Source: an uncultured Collinsella sp.
GTDB lineage: Bacteria; Actinomycetota; Coriobacteriia; Coriobacteriales; Coriobacteriaceae
Length of the DNA stretch: 8,304 nt
Assembly (NCBI GenBank): GCA_902496845.1
Contig: CABVCJ010000075.1
Span: 1 to 8,304 of the forward strand
Reading direction: 5' to 3'
The position numbers were made by a program, and so were the translations under genes. The notes under the pieces were generated by a model. It was not told where the DNA came from and did no database searches. It was given only the letters and a program-made list of their open reading frames with translations. Below, piece after piece: positions 1 to 6,724 of the stretch (its first letter is position 1; each line of letters opens with the position of its first letter).

Positions 1-829
1 CCTCGAGGGCATCTGCCAGGGCCGCCACGCGTTCGACGTCGGCGGGGTAGCGGTCATAATACTGCTGGGTCTTGGCCGCCATGCGCGGGAAGGTGTGCGC
101 GTAGACCTCGCCGGCGCTCGCCGGCACGTGCGGAATGCCGCCACAGGTAAAGCTTGCCGCCACGCCCTCGGGGAAGAGCGACAGATAGCTCAACGTCAAA
201 AAGCCGCCGTAGCTCTGCCCGAGTGTGACCCAGGGCTTGCCGCCAAAGCCCACCAGGCGCAGGTACTCAAGGTCGCGCACGATGGAACTGGCGAGGTGGC
301 GCTTGAGAAAGTCCGCCTGCGAGCGTGCGGCATCGGCTCCTGCTGCCTCGGCGCGATCGCCCAGAGCCGCGATCGTACGCCCGTCTACGCAGCTGCTGCG
401 CCCGGTACCTCGCTGGTCGGGCAGCACGACGCGGAAATGCTTGACGGCCTCCTCGATCCAGCCATCGCTTGTGGGCGACAGCGGACGCGGGCTCTCGCCG
501 CCGGGGCCGCCCTGCAAAAAGAGGAGGAGCGGCAAGTCGTCGTTAATGCGGTCGGGCGCGCAAACCACGCGGTAGAAGAGCTTGATGCTTTCGGGTGCAC
601 CGGCGATGGGCGCCGGCATTGCGCCGCGGCGCATGGTACTGCCGACGGCCAAAAGCATGGGCTCCAGGCCGCGCCAGTCGAGGGGGACGTCGATGCTGTG
701 GTCCTCGACGTAGAGGCCGGGGACGTGGTACGAAGTGATGAGCGCCATGTGATGCATCCATTCGTTGCGGTGTTTCGGGTTGACCAATTCTACCGCCGTC
801 TGCGAGGATGCGTGCAAATCGGCTACCAT
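1..829 (-). CDS. Alpha/beta hydrolase, proline iminopeptidase-like (peptidase family S33), partial at C-terminus
   Basis: The minus-strand frame is open from an ATG at 829 to the window edge (276 codons seen). It shows the alpha/beta-hydrolase pattern of prolyl aminopeptidases: an oxyanion-hole loop LQGGPGGESP (about residues 105-114, the family's HGGPG with Gln in place of His), the strand and turn VVLPDQRGTGRSS (about 134-146), and the nucleophile elbow GQSYGGF with Ser206. The catalytic Asp and His lie in the missing C-terminal part. Family members release N-terminal proline or similar residues from peptides, usually in the cytoplasm. No signal peptide is seen. The start is uncertain. Homology-like sequence begins only near residue 31 (ITSYHVPGLYVEDH), in-frame ATGs exist at 757 and 748, and none of the three has a good Shine-Dalgarno sequence. 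The gene is divergent from proA, with only 32 bases between them if 829 is used. The hydrolase family is clear; the substrate is not. Confidence 0.85.
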   Translation of the reverse strand, partial: MVADLHASSQTAVELVNPKHRNEWMHHMALITSYHVPGLYVEDHSIDVPLDWRGLEPMLLAVGSTMRRGAMPAPIAGAPESIKLFYRVVCAPDRINDDLPLLLFLQGGPGGESPRPLSPTSDGWIEEAVKHFRVVLPDQRGTGRSSCVDGRTIAALGDRAEAAGADAARSQADFLKRHLASSIVRDLEYLRLVGFGGKPWVTLGQSYGGFLTLSYLSLFPEGVAASFTCGGIPHVPASAGEVYAHTFPRMAAKTQQYYDRYPADVERVAALADALE

Positions 830-861
830 GGTTGGCAAACATCTAAGAGAAAGGGCCGTTC

Positions 862-2148
862 ATGTCGGTCGATATAGCCACCTACGTTCACGATCTTGCC
901 GTTGAGGCCAAGGCCGCTTCGGGCGCGCTTGCCACGGCGAGCGATGTCCAGCGCCAGGAGGCCGTGCGCGCCATGGCCGCGGCGCTGCGCGACGGCGTCG
1001 ATTCCATCGTTGCCGCCAACGAGCTCGATATGTCCGCCGCGCGTGATGCAGGCACCTCGGCGGGGCTCCTCGATCGCTTACTACTGACGCCCGAGCGCGT
1101 CGAGAGTATGGCCGCCGGCCTGGAGAAGCTCGCTGAGCTGCCCGATCCTGTCGGCCGCGTGCTCGACCACCGCGTGCTTGCAAGTGGTGTGGACCTGACC
1201 CGCGTGAGTGTGCCACTGGGCCTGGTCGCCATGGTGTATGAGGCCCGTCCCAACGTGACGGCCGATGCTGCGGGCATCTGCATCCGCACTGGCAACGCCT
1301 GCATTCTGCGCGGCGGTTCGCTGGCCTATCACTCGTGCGCCATGATCGCCGAGCTGCTGGCCGATGCGCTCGAGGCCAAGGGCTTCCCGCGCGAGGCCGT
1401 GTCGATGATCGAGTCCACCGACCGCGAGGCCACTGGCGAGCTCATGAAGCTCCGCGGTATCGTCGATGTGCTCATTCCGCGCGGCGGTGCAGGGCTGATC
1501 CAGCGCTGCGTGCGCGAGTCGCTCGTGCCGGTGATCGAGACGGGTACGGGCAACTGCCACATCTACGTGCATGAATCCGCCGACTTTGATAAGGCACTCA
1601 ACATTATCGTTAATGCCAAGACCCAGCGCGTAGGCGTGTGCAATGCCGCCGAGTCGCTGCTGGTCGACCGTGCTGTGGCCGATGCGTTTTTGCCTGCGGT
1701 CGTGGCCGTGCTGCATGACCACGGCGTGTTCATTCACGGCGACGAGGCAACCTGCGCCGCATGCGCCGATGCCGGGCTTGCCGAGGGTGATGACTACGTC
1801 GCCGCGACTGAGGAGGACTGGGGTCGCGAGTACCTGGCTCTCGAGATGAGCGTGAAGGTCGTGGCAAACGAGGACGAGGCCATCGCACACATCAACCGCT
1901 ACGGCACCATGCATTCCGAGGCCATCATCGCCGAGGACGAGGATGCCTGCGAGCGCTTCCTGGATGCGGTCGACGCCTCGGCCGTGTACGCCAACGCCAG
2001 CACGCGCTTCACCGACGGCGGCGAGTTTGGCCTGGGCGCCGAGATCGGCATCTCGACCCAAAAGCTCCACGCCCGCGGCCCCTTTGCCGCCGAGGCCCTC
2101 ACCACCTACAAATATAAGCTCCGCGGCACCGGCCAGGTCCGCCCCTAA
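862..2148 (+). CDS. proA: Glutamate-5-semialdehyde dehydrogenase (gamma-glutamyl phosphate reductase)
   Basis: ProA is the cytoplasmic enzyme of the second step of proline synthesis: NADPH-dependent reduction of gamma-glutamyl phosphate to glutamate-5-semialdehyde. The 428-residue product fits the family's usual length of about 415-430. Diagnostic stretches are VPLGLVAMVYEARPNVT and the following GNACILRGG (NADPH-binding part), ETGTGNCHIYV (about 226-236), the catalytic-cysteine segment TQRVGVCNAAES with Cys260, and the C-terminal FTDGGEFGLGAEIGIST. The ATG at 862 has a modest AGAAAGGG Shine-Dalgarno about 7 bases upstream. The usual partner proB (glutamate 5-kinase) is not next to it: upstream is a divergent hydrolase gene and downstream a transposase gene, so proA appears to be transcribed alone. 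A REP-like hairpin 15 bases after the stop probably terminates it. A long open frame on the opposite strand is only a codon-bias shadow. Confidence 0.97.
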   Translation: MSVDIATYVHDLAVEAKAASGALATASDVQRQEAVRAMAAALRDGVDSIVAANELDMSAARDAGTSAGLLDRLLLTPERVESMAAGLEKLAELPDPVGRVLDHRVLASGVDLTRVSVPLGLVAMVYEARPNVTADAAGICIRTGNACILRGGSLAYHSCAMIAELLADALEAKGFPREAVSMIESTDREATGELMKLRGIVDVLIPRGGAGLIQRCVRESLVPVIETGTGNCHIYVHESADFDKALNIIVNAKTQRVGVCNAAESLLVDRAVADAFLPAVVAVLHDHGVFIHGDEATCAACADAGLAEGDDYVAATEEDWGREYLALEMSVKVVANEDEAIAHINRYGTMHSEAIIAEDEDACERFLDAVDASAVYANASTRFTDGGEFGLGAEIGISTQKLHARGPFAAEALTTYKYKLRGTGQVRP

Positions 2149-2149
2149 A

Positions 2150-2179
2150 CCTCTCGCAAACGAAAAACCACCACAAAGG
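2150..2179 (+). repeat. 30-bp direct repeat, left copy
   Basis: Identical over all 30 bases to 3131-3160. The first 18 bases (CCTCTCGCAAACGAAAAA) lie outside the palindromic stem, so the identity is not just a result of the hairpin. It starts one base after the proA stop codon. Confidence 0.85.
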
Positions 2180-2204
2180 GGACAGGCACCTTCGTGGTGG
2201 TTTT
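2164..2204 (+). terminator. REP-like hairpin copy 1, probable proA terminator
   Basis: The arms AAAACCACCACAAAGG and CCTTCGTGGTGGTTTT form a 16-pair stem with one A-C mismatch (2175/2193) around the 9-base loop GGACAGGCA (2180-2188). It lies 15 bases after the proA stop and ends in TTTT, so it should work as an intrinsic terminator. Because the opposite side starts with A-rich sequence it could act in both directions. Same repeat family as the hairpins at 3147-3183 and 3864-3904. Confidence 0.8.
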
Positions 2205-2364
2205 GGCTTGTTGGTCGCTCGTTCGTTGTCTAACGGTATCTAAGCATATTTCCGCCATGCAATAGCTAACATTTCGGCAGGTGGACGGTTTAATCGGCGA
2301 GTAGATTCTCACCGCTTTGCGTGCGGCTCGGGGTTATTTTTGGCATGAGAGCAAGGAGATGCCC

Positions 2365-3123
2365 ATGTCGAGAAAACCGCGGCAGAAATCACAGATTGGC
2401 CTGTATCACATTACGATGAGAGGCAACGGCAAGCAACTTCTGTTTGAAGATGATAAGGACAGAAGGCGGCTACTGTCGCTTGTCCGGACCTCGATAACGA
2501 GATTCAACATTACATTAATTGCTTGGTGCCTGATGGGCAACCACGTTCATCTTGTCATGAGCGATCCTGGCGACAACGTGAGCGATGCCATGCATCTTGT
2601 CATGTCTTGCTACGCAACTTGGTATAACCGTCGCCACGGACATGTTGGCCATGTTTTTCAGGATAGGTTTTCAAGCGCCCCTATTTCGAGTGAGGAATAC
2701 CTTCTCGACGCTATTCGATATGTTCATTTCAATCCGCAAAAGGCCGGGGTTTGTCCATACGGCGCGTATCGATGGAGCAGCCACCTAGATTATGTTGAAC
2801 GCGATCCAAAAATCGCAACGGTCGATTTGGCGCTCGTTCGTCTTGCCTTTCCCCGTGTGCGCGACTATAAGGCCTTTATGGATGCATCGAATGGGACAGT
2901 CGTTCGTCCGCCATCGGGTGGACGTATCGATGAAGATGAGGCCTTAGATGTAGGGACGGCGCTGGTCCGCTCGCTCGGCGTGAGTGGGCTCTCCGATGTC
3001 AAATCCCTCAACAAGACTAAACGCAACGAGGTGCTTGCCGCAATGCGAGGCGCGGGCCTTTCCATCCGCCAGATCCAGCGCTTGACGGGCGTGGGGGAGT
3101 GGTCGATCCGCAAAGCGGGCTAG
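2365..3123 (+). CDS. REP-associated tyrosine transposase (RAYT, Y1/HUH family)
   Basis: The 252-residue protein belongs to the IS200-like Y1 transposases of the RAYT subgroup, which nick and join single-stranded DNA at REP hairpins. Visible motifs are the N-terminal YHITMRGNGKQLLF (14-27), the metal-binding HUH motif in GNHVHLVM (His60 and His62), the family segment YNRRHGHVGHVFQDRF (87-102), and YLLDAIRYVHFNP (112-124), where Tyr119 is the likeliest catalytic tyrosine. Residues from about 130 onward form a C-terminal extension ending in a helix-turn-helix-like stretch (GLSIRQIQRLTGVGEWSIRK), probably for DNA recognition. I chose the ATG at 2365 because AAGGAG (2353-2358) lies six bases upstream; the frame extends back to a TTG at 2317 without family sequence. 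The gene looks intact, is less GC-rich than proA and argS by eye, and lies between REP-like hairpins that are probably its substrate. No convincing promoter was found in 2205-2364. Confidence 0.9.
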   Translation: MSRKPRQKSQIGLYHITMRGNGKQLLFEDDKDRRRLLSLVRTSITRFNITLIAWCLMGNHVHLVMSDPGDNVSDAMHLVMSCYATWYNRRHGHVGHVFQDRFSSAPISSEEYLLDAIRYVHFNPQKAGVCPYGAYRWSSHLDYVERDPKIATVDLALVRLAFPRVRDYKAFMDASNGTVVRPPSGGRIDEDEALDVGTALVRSLGVSGLSDVKSLNKTKRNEVLAAMRGAGLSIRQIQRLTGVGEWSIRKAG

Positions 3124-3130
3124 TCTCCCT

Positions 3131-3160
3131 CCTCTCGCAAACGAAAAACCACCACAAAGG
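3131..3160 (+). repeat. 30-bp direct repeat, right copy
   Basis: Exact second copy of 2150-2179, starting seven bases after the transposase stop codon and running into the left stem arm of the second REP-like hairpin. Confidence 0.85.
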
Positions 3161-3183
3161 TGCCTGTCCCCTTTGTGGTGGTT
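3147..3183 (-). terminator. REP-like hairpin copy 2, probable terminator of the HD gene
   Basis: The perfect 12-base arms CCACCACAAAGG (3149-3160) and CCTTTGTGGTGG (3170-3181), plus two A-T pairs, enclose loop TGCCTGTCC on the plus strand (GGACAGGCA on the minus strand). Read on the minus strand it lies 17 bases after the HD gene stop and is followed by TTTTT (complement of 3144-3148), the form of an intrinsic terminator. Read on the plus strand it lies 23 bases after the transposase stop but has only TTA behind it, so it is a weaker terminator in that direction. Confidence 0.8.
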
Positions 3184-3200
3184 ATAGGTGGCGTGGGCGG

Positions 3201-3800
3201 TTAGGCCTGGGAGGCATCGCGATCGGGCGCGAAGGACTGCATGGCCGCGATGGTACGGTCGAAGAGCTCGGGGAGCTCCCAACCCAGCATCTCAGCGCCC
3301 TGCGAAATCACGTCGCGCGAGCAGCCGGCGGCAAAGCGCTTGTCCTTGAACTTCTTCTTGAGCGACTTGGTCGTAAAGTCCATGACGCTCTTGCTCGGGC
3401 GCATGATGACGGCGGCGCCGATCAGGCCGGTGAGCTCATCGCAGGCAAACAGGATCTTTTCCATCTGCAGCTCGGGCTTGGGCAGCGAAGAGTTGAAATC
3501 GGACGTGTGCGTCTGGATGGCACGGATAAGCTCGGGAGTCGCACCCTCACCCTCGAGAATCTCGGCGGCATAGATGGTGTGGTTCATGGGGTCGTCCTCA
3601 TGCTCCTCCCAATCCAAGTCGTGCAGCAGGCCGACGATGCCCCAAAACTCCTCGTTCTCGGGGTCGAACTCGCGCGCAAAGTAGCGCATAGTGCCCTCGA
3701 CCGTTTCGCCGTGGGTGATGTGGAACGGGTCTTTGTTGTGCTCGTTGAGCAATTCGAACGCACGGTCGCGGGTGATTCCGGCGGAAAGCAGCTCTGCCAT
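3201..3800 (-). CDS. HD-domain protein, putative metal-dependent phosphohydrolase
   Basis: The 199-residue soluble protein has an HD-type ligand pattern: His30 (FHITHGETV), His60-Asp61 in GLLHDLDWEEH, His74 (PMNHTIYAAEIL), His98 (IQTHTSD) and Asp121 (ACDELTGLI). The H...HD...H...H...D order is that of the HD superfamily, whose members bind divalent metals and cleave phosphomonoester or phosphodiester bonds, often of nucleotides. The substrate cannot be read from the sequence. The C-terminal third is charged (KSLKKKFKDKRF, then an acidic tail). The ATG at 3800 is well supported by AAGGAG six bases upstream on the minus strand. It follows carD in the same direction with a 116-base gap, but a REP-like hairpin in that gap should stop most read-through, so the gene probably has its own promoter in 3801-3863. 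Confidence 0.85.
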   Translation of the reverse strand: MAELLSAGITRDRAFELLNEHNKDPFHITHGETVEGTMRYFAREFDPENEEFWGIVGLLHDLDWEEHEDDPMNHTIYAAEILEGEGATPELIRAIQTHTSDFNSSLPKPELQMEKILFACDELTGLIGAAVIMRPSKSVMDFTTKSLKKKFKDKRFAAGCSRDVISQGAEMLGWELPELFDRTIAAMQSFAPDRDASQA

Positions 3801-3843
3801 AAAAGACTCCTTGTGTTCGTAGGTATCGCTAAGAATGAATACT

Positions 3844-3861
3844 ACTAGAACGACTAGAACG
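3844..3861. repeat. Two tandem copies of a 9-bp unit
   Basis: ACTAGAACG occurs twice head to tail, immediately beside the A-tract of the third REP-like hairpin and about 45-60 bases upstream of the HD gene start. It may be slippage or part of the promoter region of the HD gene. Confidence 0.6.
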
Positions 3862-3863
3862 AA

Positions 3864-3904
3864 AAAACCACCACAAAGGTGCCTGTCCCCTTTGTGGTGG
3901 TTTT
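3864..3904 (-). terminator. REP-like hairpin copy 3, probable carD terminator
   Basis: A perfect 16-pair stem (AAAACCACCACAAAGG with its complement at 3889-3904) surrounds plus-strand loop TGCCTGTCC, which is GGACAGGCA on the minus strand. Read on the minus strand it begins 12 bases after the carD stop and ends in TTTTTT (complement of 3862-3867), a textbook intrinsic terminator. The T-rich plus-strand side could also let it work in the other direction. Confidence 0.85.
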
Positions 3905-3916
3905 GGCGTGGGCAGG

Positions 3917-4402
3917 TTAGTTGAGGGCGGCTTGGGCTAGGCGGGCTTCGGCGGCCTCTTCGGTGACGCCCAGGGCCACGGCGAACTCCTCGATGGAGCG
4001 GCGCTTGGCTTCCTTGAGTACGCGCATGTAGTAGGAGCTGGGCTTTTTATCTGCTTCCTCGGCCTGGCGAATACGGTGCATCATGGTTTTTGCCACGCGA
4101 ACCGTCTCGGGCGCGCCCAGCTTGAGCTGCTGCTTAAAGTGCGTCTCCTCGAGCGAGCTGTTGCGTTCGGTAAAGGTGTCGCACTCCAACTCATCGTAGT
4201 GGCTCAGCAGGTGCTCTGCATCTTGCTGGGAGATAGCGGCATGCAGACGGTCGGCCTGCGCCACGGGGTACATGAGAATCGTCTGCGCATGTCCCTGCTT
4301 GGTCTCGAGCAGCAACATGGGCTGTGGCGTGTCGTCCCTAAAACCGACGACGGTGCAGACTCCCTGACCCGGATGAATGACGTGTTGACCGATTGAGAAC
4401 AT
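3917..4402 (-). CDS. CarD-family transcriptional regulator
   Basis: The 161-residue protein starts with the CarD/TRCF-like RNA-polymerase-interacting fold: MFSIGQHVIHPGQGVCTVVGF, then MLLLETKQGHAQTILMYPV (to about residue 47). A helical, charged C-terminal part follows (about 65-161), including KLGAPETVRVAKTMMHRIRQAEEADK, then SSYYMRVLKEAKRRSIEEFAVALG. This two-part layout is that of CarD proteins, which bind the RNA polymerase beta subunit and stabilise open promoter complexes, in mycobacteria notably at rRNA promoters. The length matches the family (about 160). The ATG at 4402 has GGAGGT three bases upstream, tight but strong. It is transcribed away from argS across an AT-rich region and is closed by the hairpin at 3864-3904. 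Whether it is the main CarD of the cell or a paralogue cannot be told from this window. Confidence 0.88.
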   Translation of the reverse strand: MFSIGQHVIHPGQGVCTVVGFRDDTPQPMLLLETKQGHAQTILMYPVAQADRLHAAISQQDAEHLLSHYDELECDTFTERNSSLEETHFKQQLKLGAPETVRVAKTMMHRIRQAEEADKKPSSYYMRVLKEAKRRSIEEFAVALGVTEEAAEARLAQAALN

Positions 4403-4744
4403 GCTACCTCCAACTTATACGAATTTGTGTATGTTAAGAATACCACGCTGACGTGCACAAACCATTACTTTATGCAGGAAAAGCACACAACTCCGATAGG
4501 TTAGAGTATTCGATATATAGAACAGCTTATCCATACGTTTATGCATTTCCAGAACGTGTATAAACTGCAGGCAAACCGCCAACTTTGTACAGCCGCGCAA
4601 GAGCGGTAGTCATTTTTGTGCATATGCAATATCTATTAGCTTTACCCTGCGACAGTAGCTACCGCTTGTGATAGAGTGCTACAAACTCTGGCTTTTGCCC
4701 TACGAGTGACCAAGAGCTCGGGGGCTTTAACACAAGGAGGATCT
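4403..4744. other. AT-rich divergent intergenic region between carD and argS
   Basis: This stretch of 342 bases holds the promoters of two divergent genes. It is clearly richer in A and T than the flanking genes, with several TATA-like strings (around 4512-4519 and 4559-4564), a perfect 10-base palindrome TGCATATGCA (4619-4628), and a small hairpin CCGC-GCAAGA-GCGG (4593-4606) followed after a few bases by TTTTT. A 61-codon minus-strand frame at 4415-4600 lacks a ribosome site and recognisable sequence, so I do not call it a gene. No T-box motif is visible; the leader after the proposed argS promoter would be too short for one. Confidence 0.6.
4648..4675 (+). promoter_or_regulatory. Possible argS promoter
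   Basis: TGCGAC (4648-4653) and GATAGA (4670-4675) are 16 bases apart, and the latter is preceded by TGT as in an extended -10. Matches to consensus are modest. The position, about 60-70 bases upstream of the argS start, is suitable. Confidence 0.35.
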
Positions 4745-6598
4745 ATGCCCGAGAAGATTGAAGAGCTGGTACGCGCTGCGCTTGCTGCGGCCCAGGAGGC
4801 CGGCGACCTTTCCGCATTTGAACTTGACGATTGCGCTATCGAGCGACCGGCTGATACTTCTCATGGCGAGTGGACCTCCACCATGGCCCTGAAGTCTGCC
4901 AAGCTGGCTCATTGCGCCCCGCGCAAGATCGCCGAGGCCGTCGTTGCCCATATGCCCGAGGACCCCGCGATCGAGAAGGTCGAGATCGCCGGTCCTGGCT
5001 TCATCAACTTCTACCTCTCCGTTGCCGTCAAGAACGCCATCTTTGGCGAGGCCCGCGAGAAGGGTATGGACTTCGCTAAGTCCAACGTCGGTGGCGGCCT
5101 GAAGACCCAGGTCGAGTTCGTCTCCGCCAACCCCGTCGGCCCCATGCACATCGGTCATGGTCGCTGGGCCGCTCTGGGCGACTCCCTTTGCCGTGTGATG
5201 GACCACGCCGGTTACGACATCCAGCGTGAGTTCTACATCAACGACCACGGCTCTCAGATGAACACCTTCGGCAACTCCATCAGCACGCGCTATATGCAGC
5301 TTGCCGACATCATCGCCAAGCAGGGCGTGGATATTGACGAGGCTCACAAGCTTCTGATCGCCGACCGCGACGCCTTTGTTGCCGACGAGAGCGACGAGCA
5401 TCCCGAGACCCATCCGTATCAGGATAACTTTGCCGAGACTCTGGGCAAGGACTCCTACGGCGGCGACTACATCATCGACGAGGCTGCCGAGTTCTGGCGC
5501 ACCGACGGCGATAAGTGGGTCAACGCCGATCCGCAGGAGCGCATGGAGAGCTTCCGCGAGCGCGGCTACGTAAAGATGGTCGACAACATGCGCGACCTTT
5601 GCCACGCCGTTAACTGCGACTTCGATCGTTGGTTCTCCGAGCGCTCTCTGTACGTGAAGGACACCGAGGGCGAGACCGCCGGCACCTCCGCCGTCGACCG
5701 CGCTTTTGAGAAGCTCGACAAGATGGGCTATCTCTACACCAAGGACGGCGCCCTGTGGTTCCGCTCCACCGATCTGGGCGATGACAAGGACCGCGTCCTG
5801 ATCAAGTCCGATGGCGAGTACACCTACTTCGCCTCCGACGTTGCCTATCACTGGGATAAGTTCCAGCGCGTCGACCACGTCATCGACATCTGGGGCGCCG
5901 ACCACCACGGCTACATCGAGCGCGTCCGCTGCGTCTGCGACGCTCTTGGCTATCCCGGCAAGTTTGAGGTTCTGCTGGGCCAGCTCGTCAACCTGCTGCG
6001 CAACGGCAAACCCGTCCGTATGTCCAAGCGCAAGGGCACCATGGTGACCCTGCAGGAGCTCGTCGACGAGGTCGGCTCCGACGCCGCTCGCTACACGCTC
6101 ATCTCCAAGAGCTCCAACCAGATGGTCGACTTCGATATCGAGGCCGTCAAGAAGCGCGACAACTCCAACCCGGTGTACTACGTTCAGTACGCTCACGCTC
6201 GCGTGTGCTCCATCCTGCGTCGTGCCGCAGACGTTACCGCCGAGCAGGCCGCTGAGATGGGCATGAAGGCCGTCGCCGCCAAGGCCATCGGTGAGAACGT
6301 CGATTACTCGCTGCTGACCGACCCGACCGAGCTCGCCCTTTCGCGTAAGCTCAACGAGCTCACCGACCTCATCGCCAGCTGCGCTCGCGATCGAGCCCCG
6401 TTCCGCCTGACTCACTTTGCCGAGGAGCTCGCCGGCGACTTCCACAGCTTCTACGCCGCCTGCCAGGTTCTGCCGAGCGAGGGCCGTCCCGTCGACCCCG
6501 AGCTCTCGCGCGCCCGTCTGGCTGCCTGCGACGCTGTCCGTGTGACGCTCGCCCTGGTGCTTACCCTCGTTGGCGTTTCTGCCCCCGAGCAGATGTAA
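4745..6598 (+). CDS. argS: Arginyl-tRNA synthetase
   Basis: This class I cytoplasmic aminoacyl-tRNA synthetase charges tRNA-Arg with arginine using ATP. In order, the 617-residue protein shows the ArgRS N-terminal tRNA-recognition domain (about 1-110, with ADTSHGEWTSTMALKSAK), the HIGH signature in SANPVGPMHIGHGRW (His135 to His138), the Rossmann-fold core with FYINDHGSQM and WGADHHGYIERV, the KMSKS-like loop VRMSKRKGTMVTL (Met426-Ser427-Lys428), then the DALR-type anticodon-binding domain (NPVYYVQYAHARVCSILRR onward) up to the C-terminal ALVLTLVGVSAPEQM. I take the ATG at 4745, with AAGGAGG four bases upstream; the frame stays open back to 4676 but without family sequence or ribosome site. 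Strong GC-rich codon bias fits a highly expressed gene. A clear terminator follows, so it is probably a single-gene transcript. Confidence 0.98.
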   Translation: MPEKIEELVRAALAAAQEAGDLSAFELDDCAIERPADTSHGEWTSTMALKSAKLAHCAPRKIAEAVVAHMPEDPAIEKVEIAGPGFINFYLSVAVKNAIFGEAREKGMDFAKSNVGGGLKTQVEFVSANPVGPMHIGHGRWAALGDSLCRVMDHAGYDIQREFYINDHGSQMNTFGNSISTRYMQLADIIAKQGVDIDEAHKLLIADRDAFVADESDEHPETHPYQDNFAETLGKDSYGGDYIIDEAAEFWRTDGDKWVNADPQERMESFRERGYVKMVDNMRDLCHAVNCDFDRWFSERSLYVKDTEGETAGTSAVDRAFEKLDKMGYLYTKDGALWFRSTDLGDDKDRVLIKSDGEYTYFASDVAYHWDKFQRVDHVIDIWGADHHGYIERVRCVCDALGYPGKFEVLLGQLVNLLRNGKPVRMSKRKGTMVTLQELVDEVGSDAARYTLISKSSNQMVDFDIEAVKKRDNSNPVYYVQYAHARVCSILRRAADVTAEQAAEMGMKAVAAKAIGENVDYSLLTDPTELALSRKLNELTDLIASCARDRAPFRLTHFAEELAGDFHSFYAACQVLPSEGRPVDPELSRARLAACDAVRVTLALVLTLVGVSAPEQM

Positions 6599-6643
6599 GC
6601 GCTGATCATTTGACTGCGTTGGTTTGGTTTAACTGAGCCTTCT

Positions 6644-6677
6644 AAGCCCGATCTCCCATGCTGAGGTCGGGCTTTTT
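6644..6677 (+). terminator. Intrinsic terminator of argS
   Basis: AAGCCCGA (6644-6651) pairs with TCGGGCTT (6667-6674). The stem continues inward by one G-U and three Watson-Crick pairs to a 7-base loop, and a run of five T ends the structure at 6677. It lies 45 bases after the argS stop. Confidence 0.92.
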
Positions 6678-6724
6678 GCGTTTAGCGAGACAATTTGGCT
6701 TGCTGGAAAATGCTACCAAATCGC

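Larger units (their letters stand above)
2150..3183 (+). mobile_element. REPtron-like module: RAYT gene bounded by two REP-like hairpins
   Basis: The transposase gene at 2365-3123 is bounded by two copies of one hairpin repeat. A 30-base stretch is identical and in the same direction at 2150-2179 and 3131-3160 (it begins CCTCTCGCAAACG and ends in the left stem arm). The loops of the two hairpins are reverse complements of each other. RAYT genes flanked by REP sequences are known in other bacteria, where the transposase recognises and cuts the REP hairpin as single-stranded DNA. The outer limits chosen here are the ends of the repeats; no target-site duplication was identified. The module sits between two convergent genes, proA and the HD gene. 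Confidence 0.6.

Noticed and set aside
95..877. Open frame of 260 codons on the plus strand
   Set aside because: The minus strand of the same region encodes the alpha/beta hydrolase with GQSYGG and GGPG motifs. The plus frame has no family features and overlaps the proA start.
1081..2070. Long open frame of 329 codons on the minus strand inside proA
   Set aside because: It lies fully opposite a clear proA, has no recognisable domain and reflects the GC-rich third-position bias of the real gene.
2150..3904. CRISPR array from the repeated hairpins
   Set aside because: The three copies are 700-1000 bases apart with genes between them and differ in loop orientation. There are no regular spacers.
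4676..4744. T-box leader upstream of argS
   Set aside because: The leader is too short, and no specifier stem or T-box sequence is visible.
4727..6445. Open frame of 572 codons on the minus strand opposite argS
   Set aside because: argS is unmistakable on the plus strand. The antisense product is a low-complexity Val/Gly/Leu-rich string typical of antisense reading of GC-rich genes.
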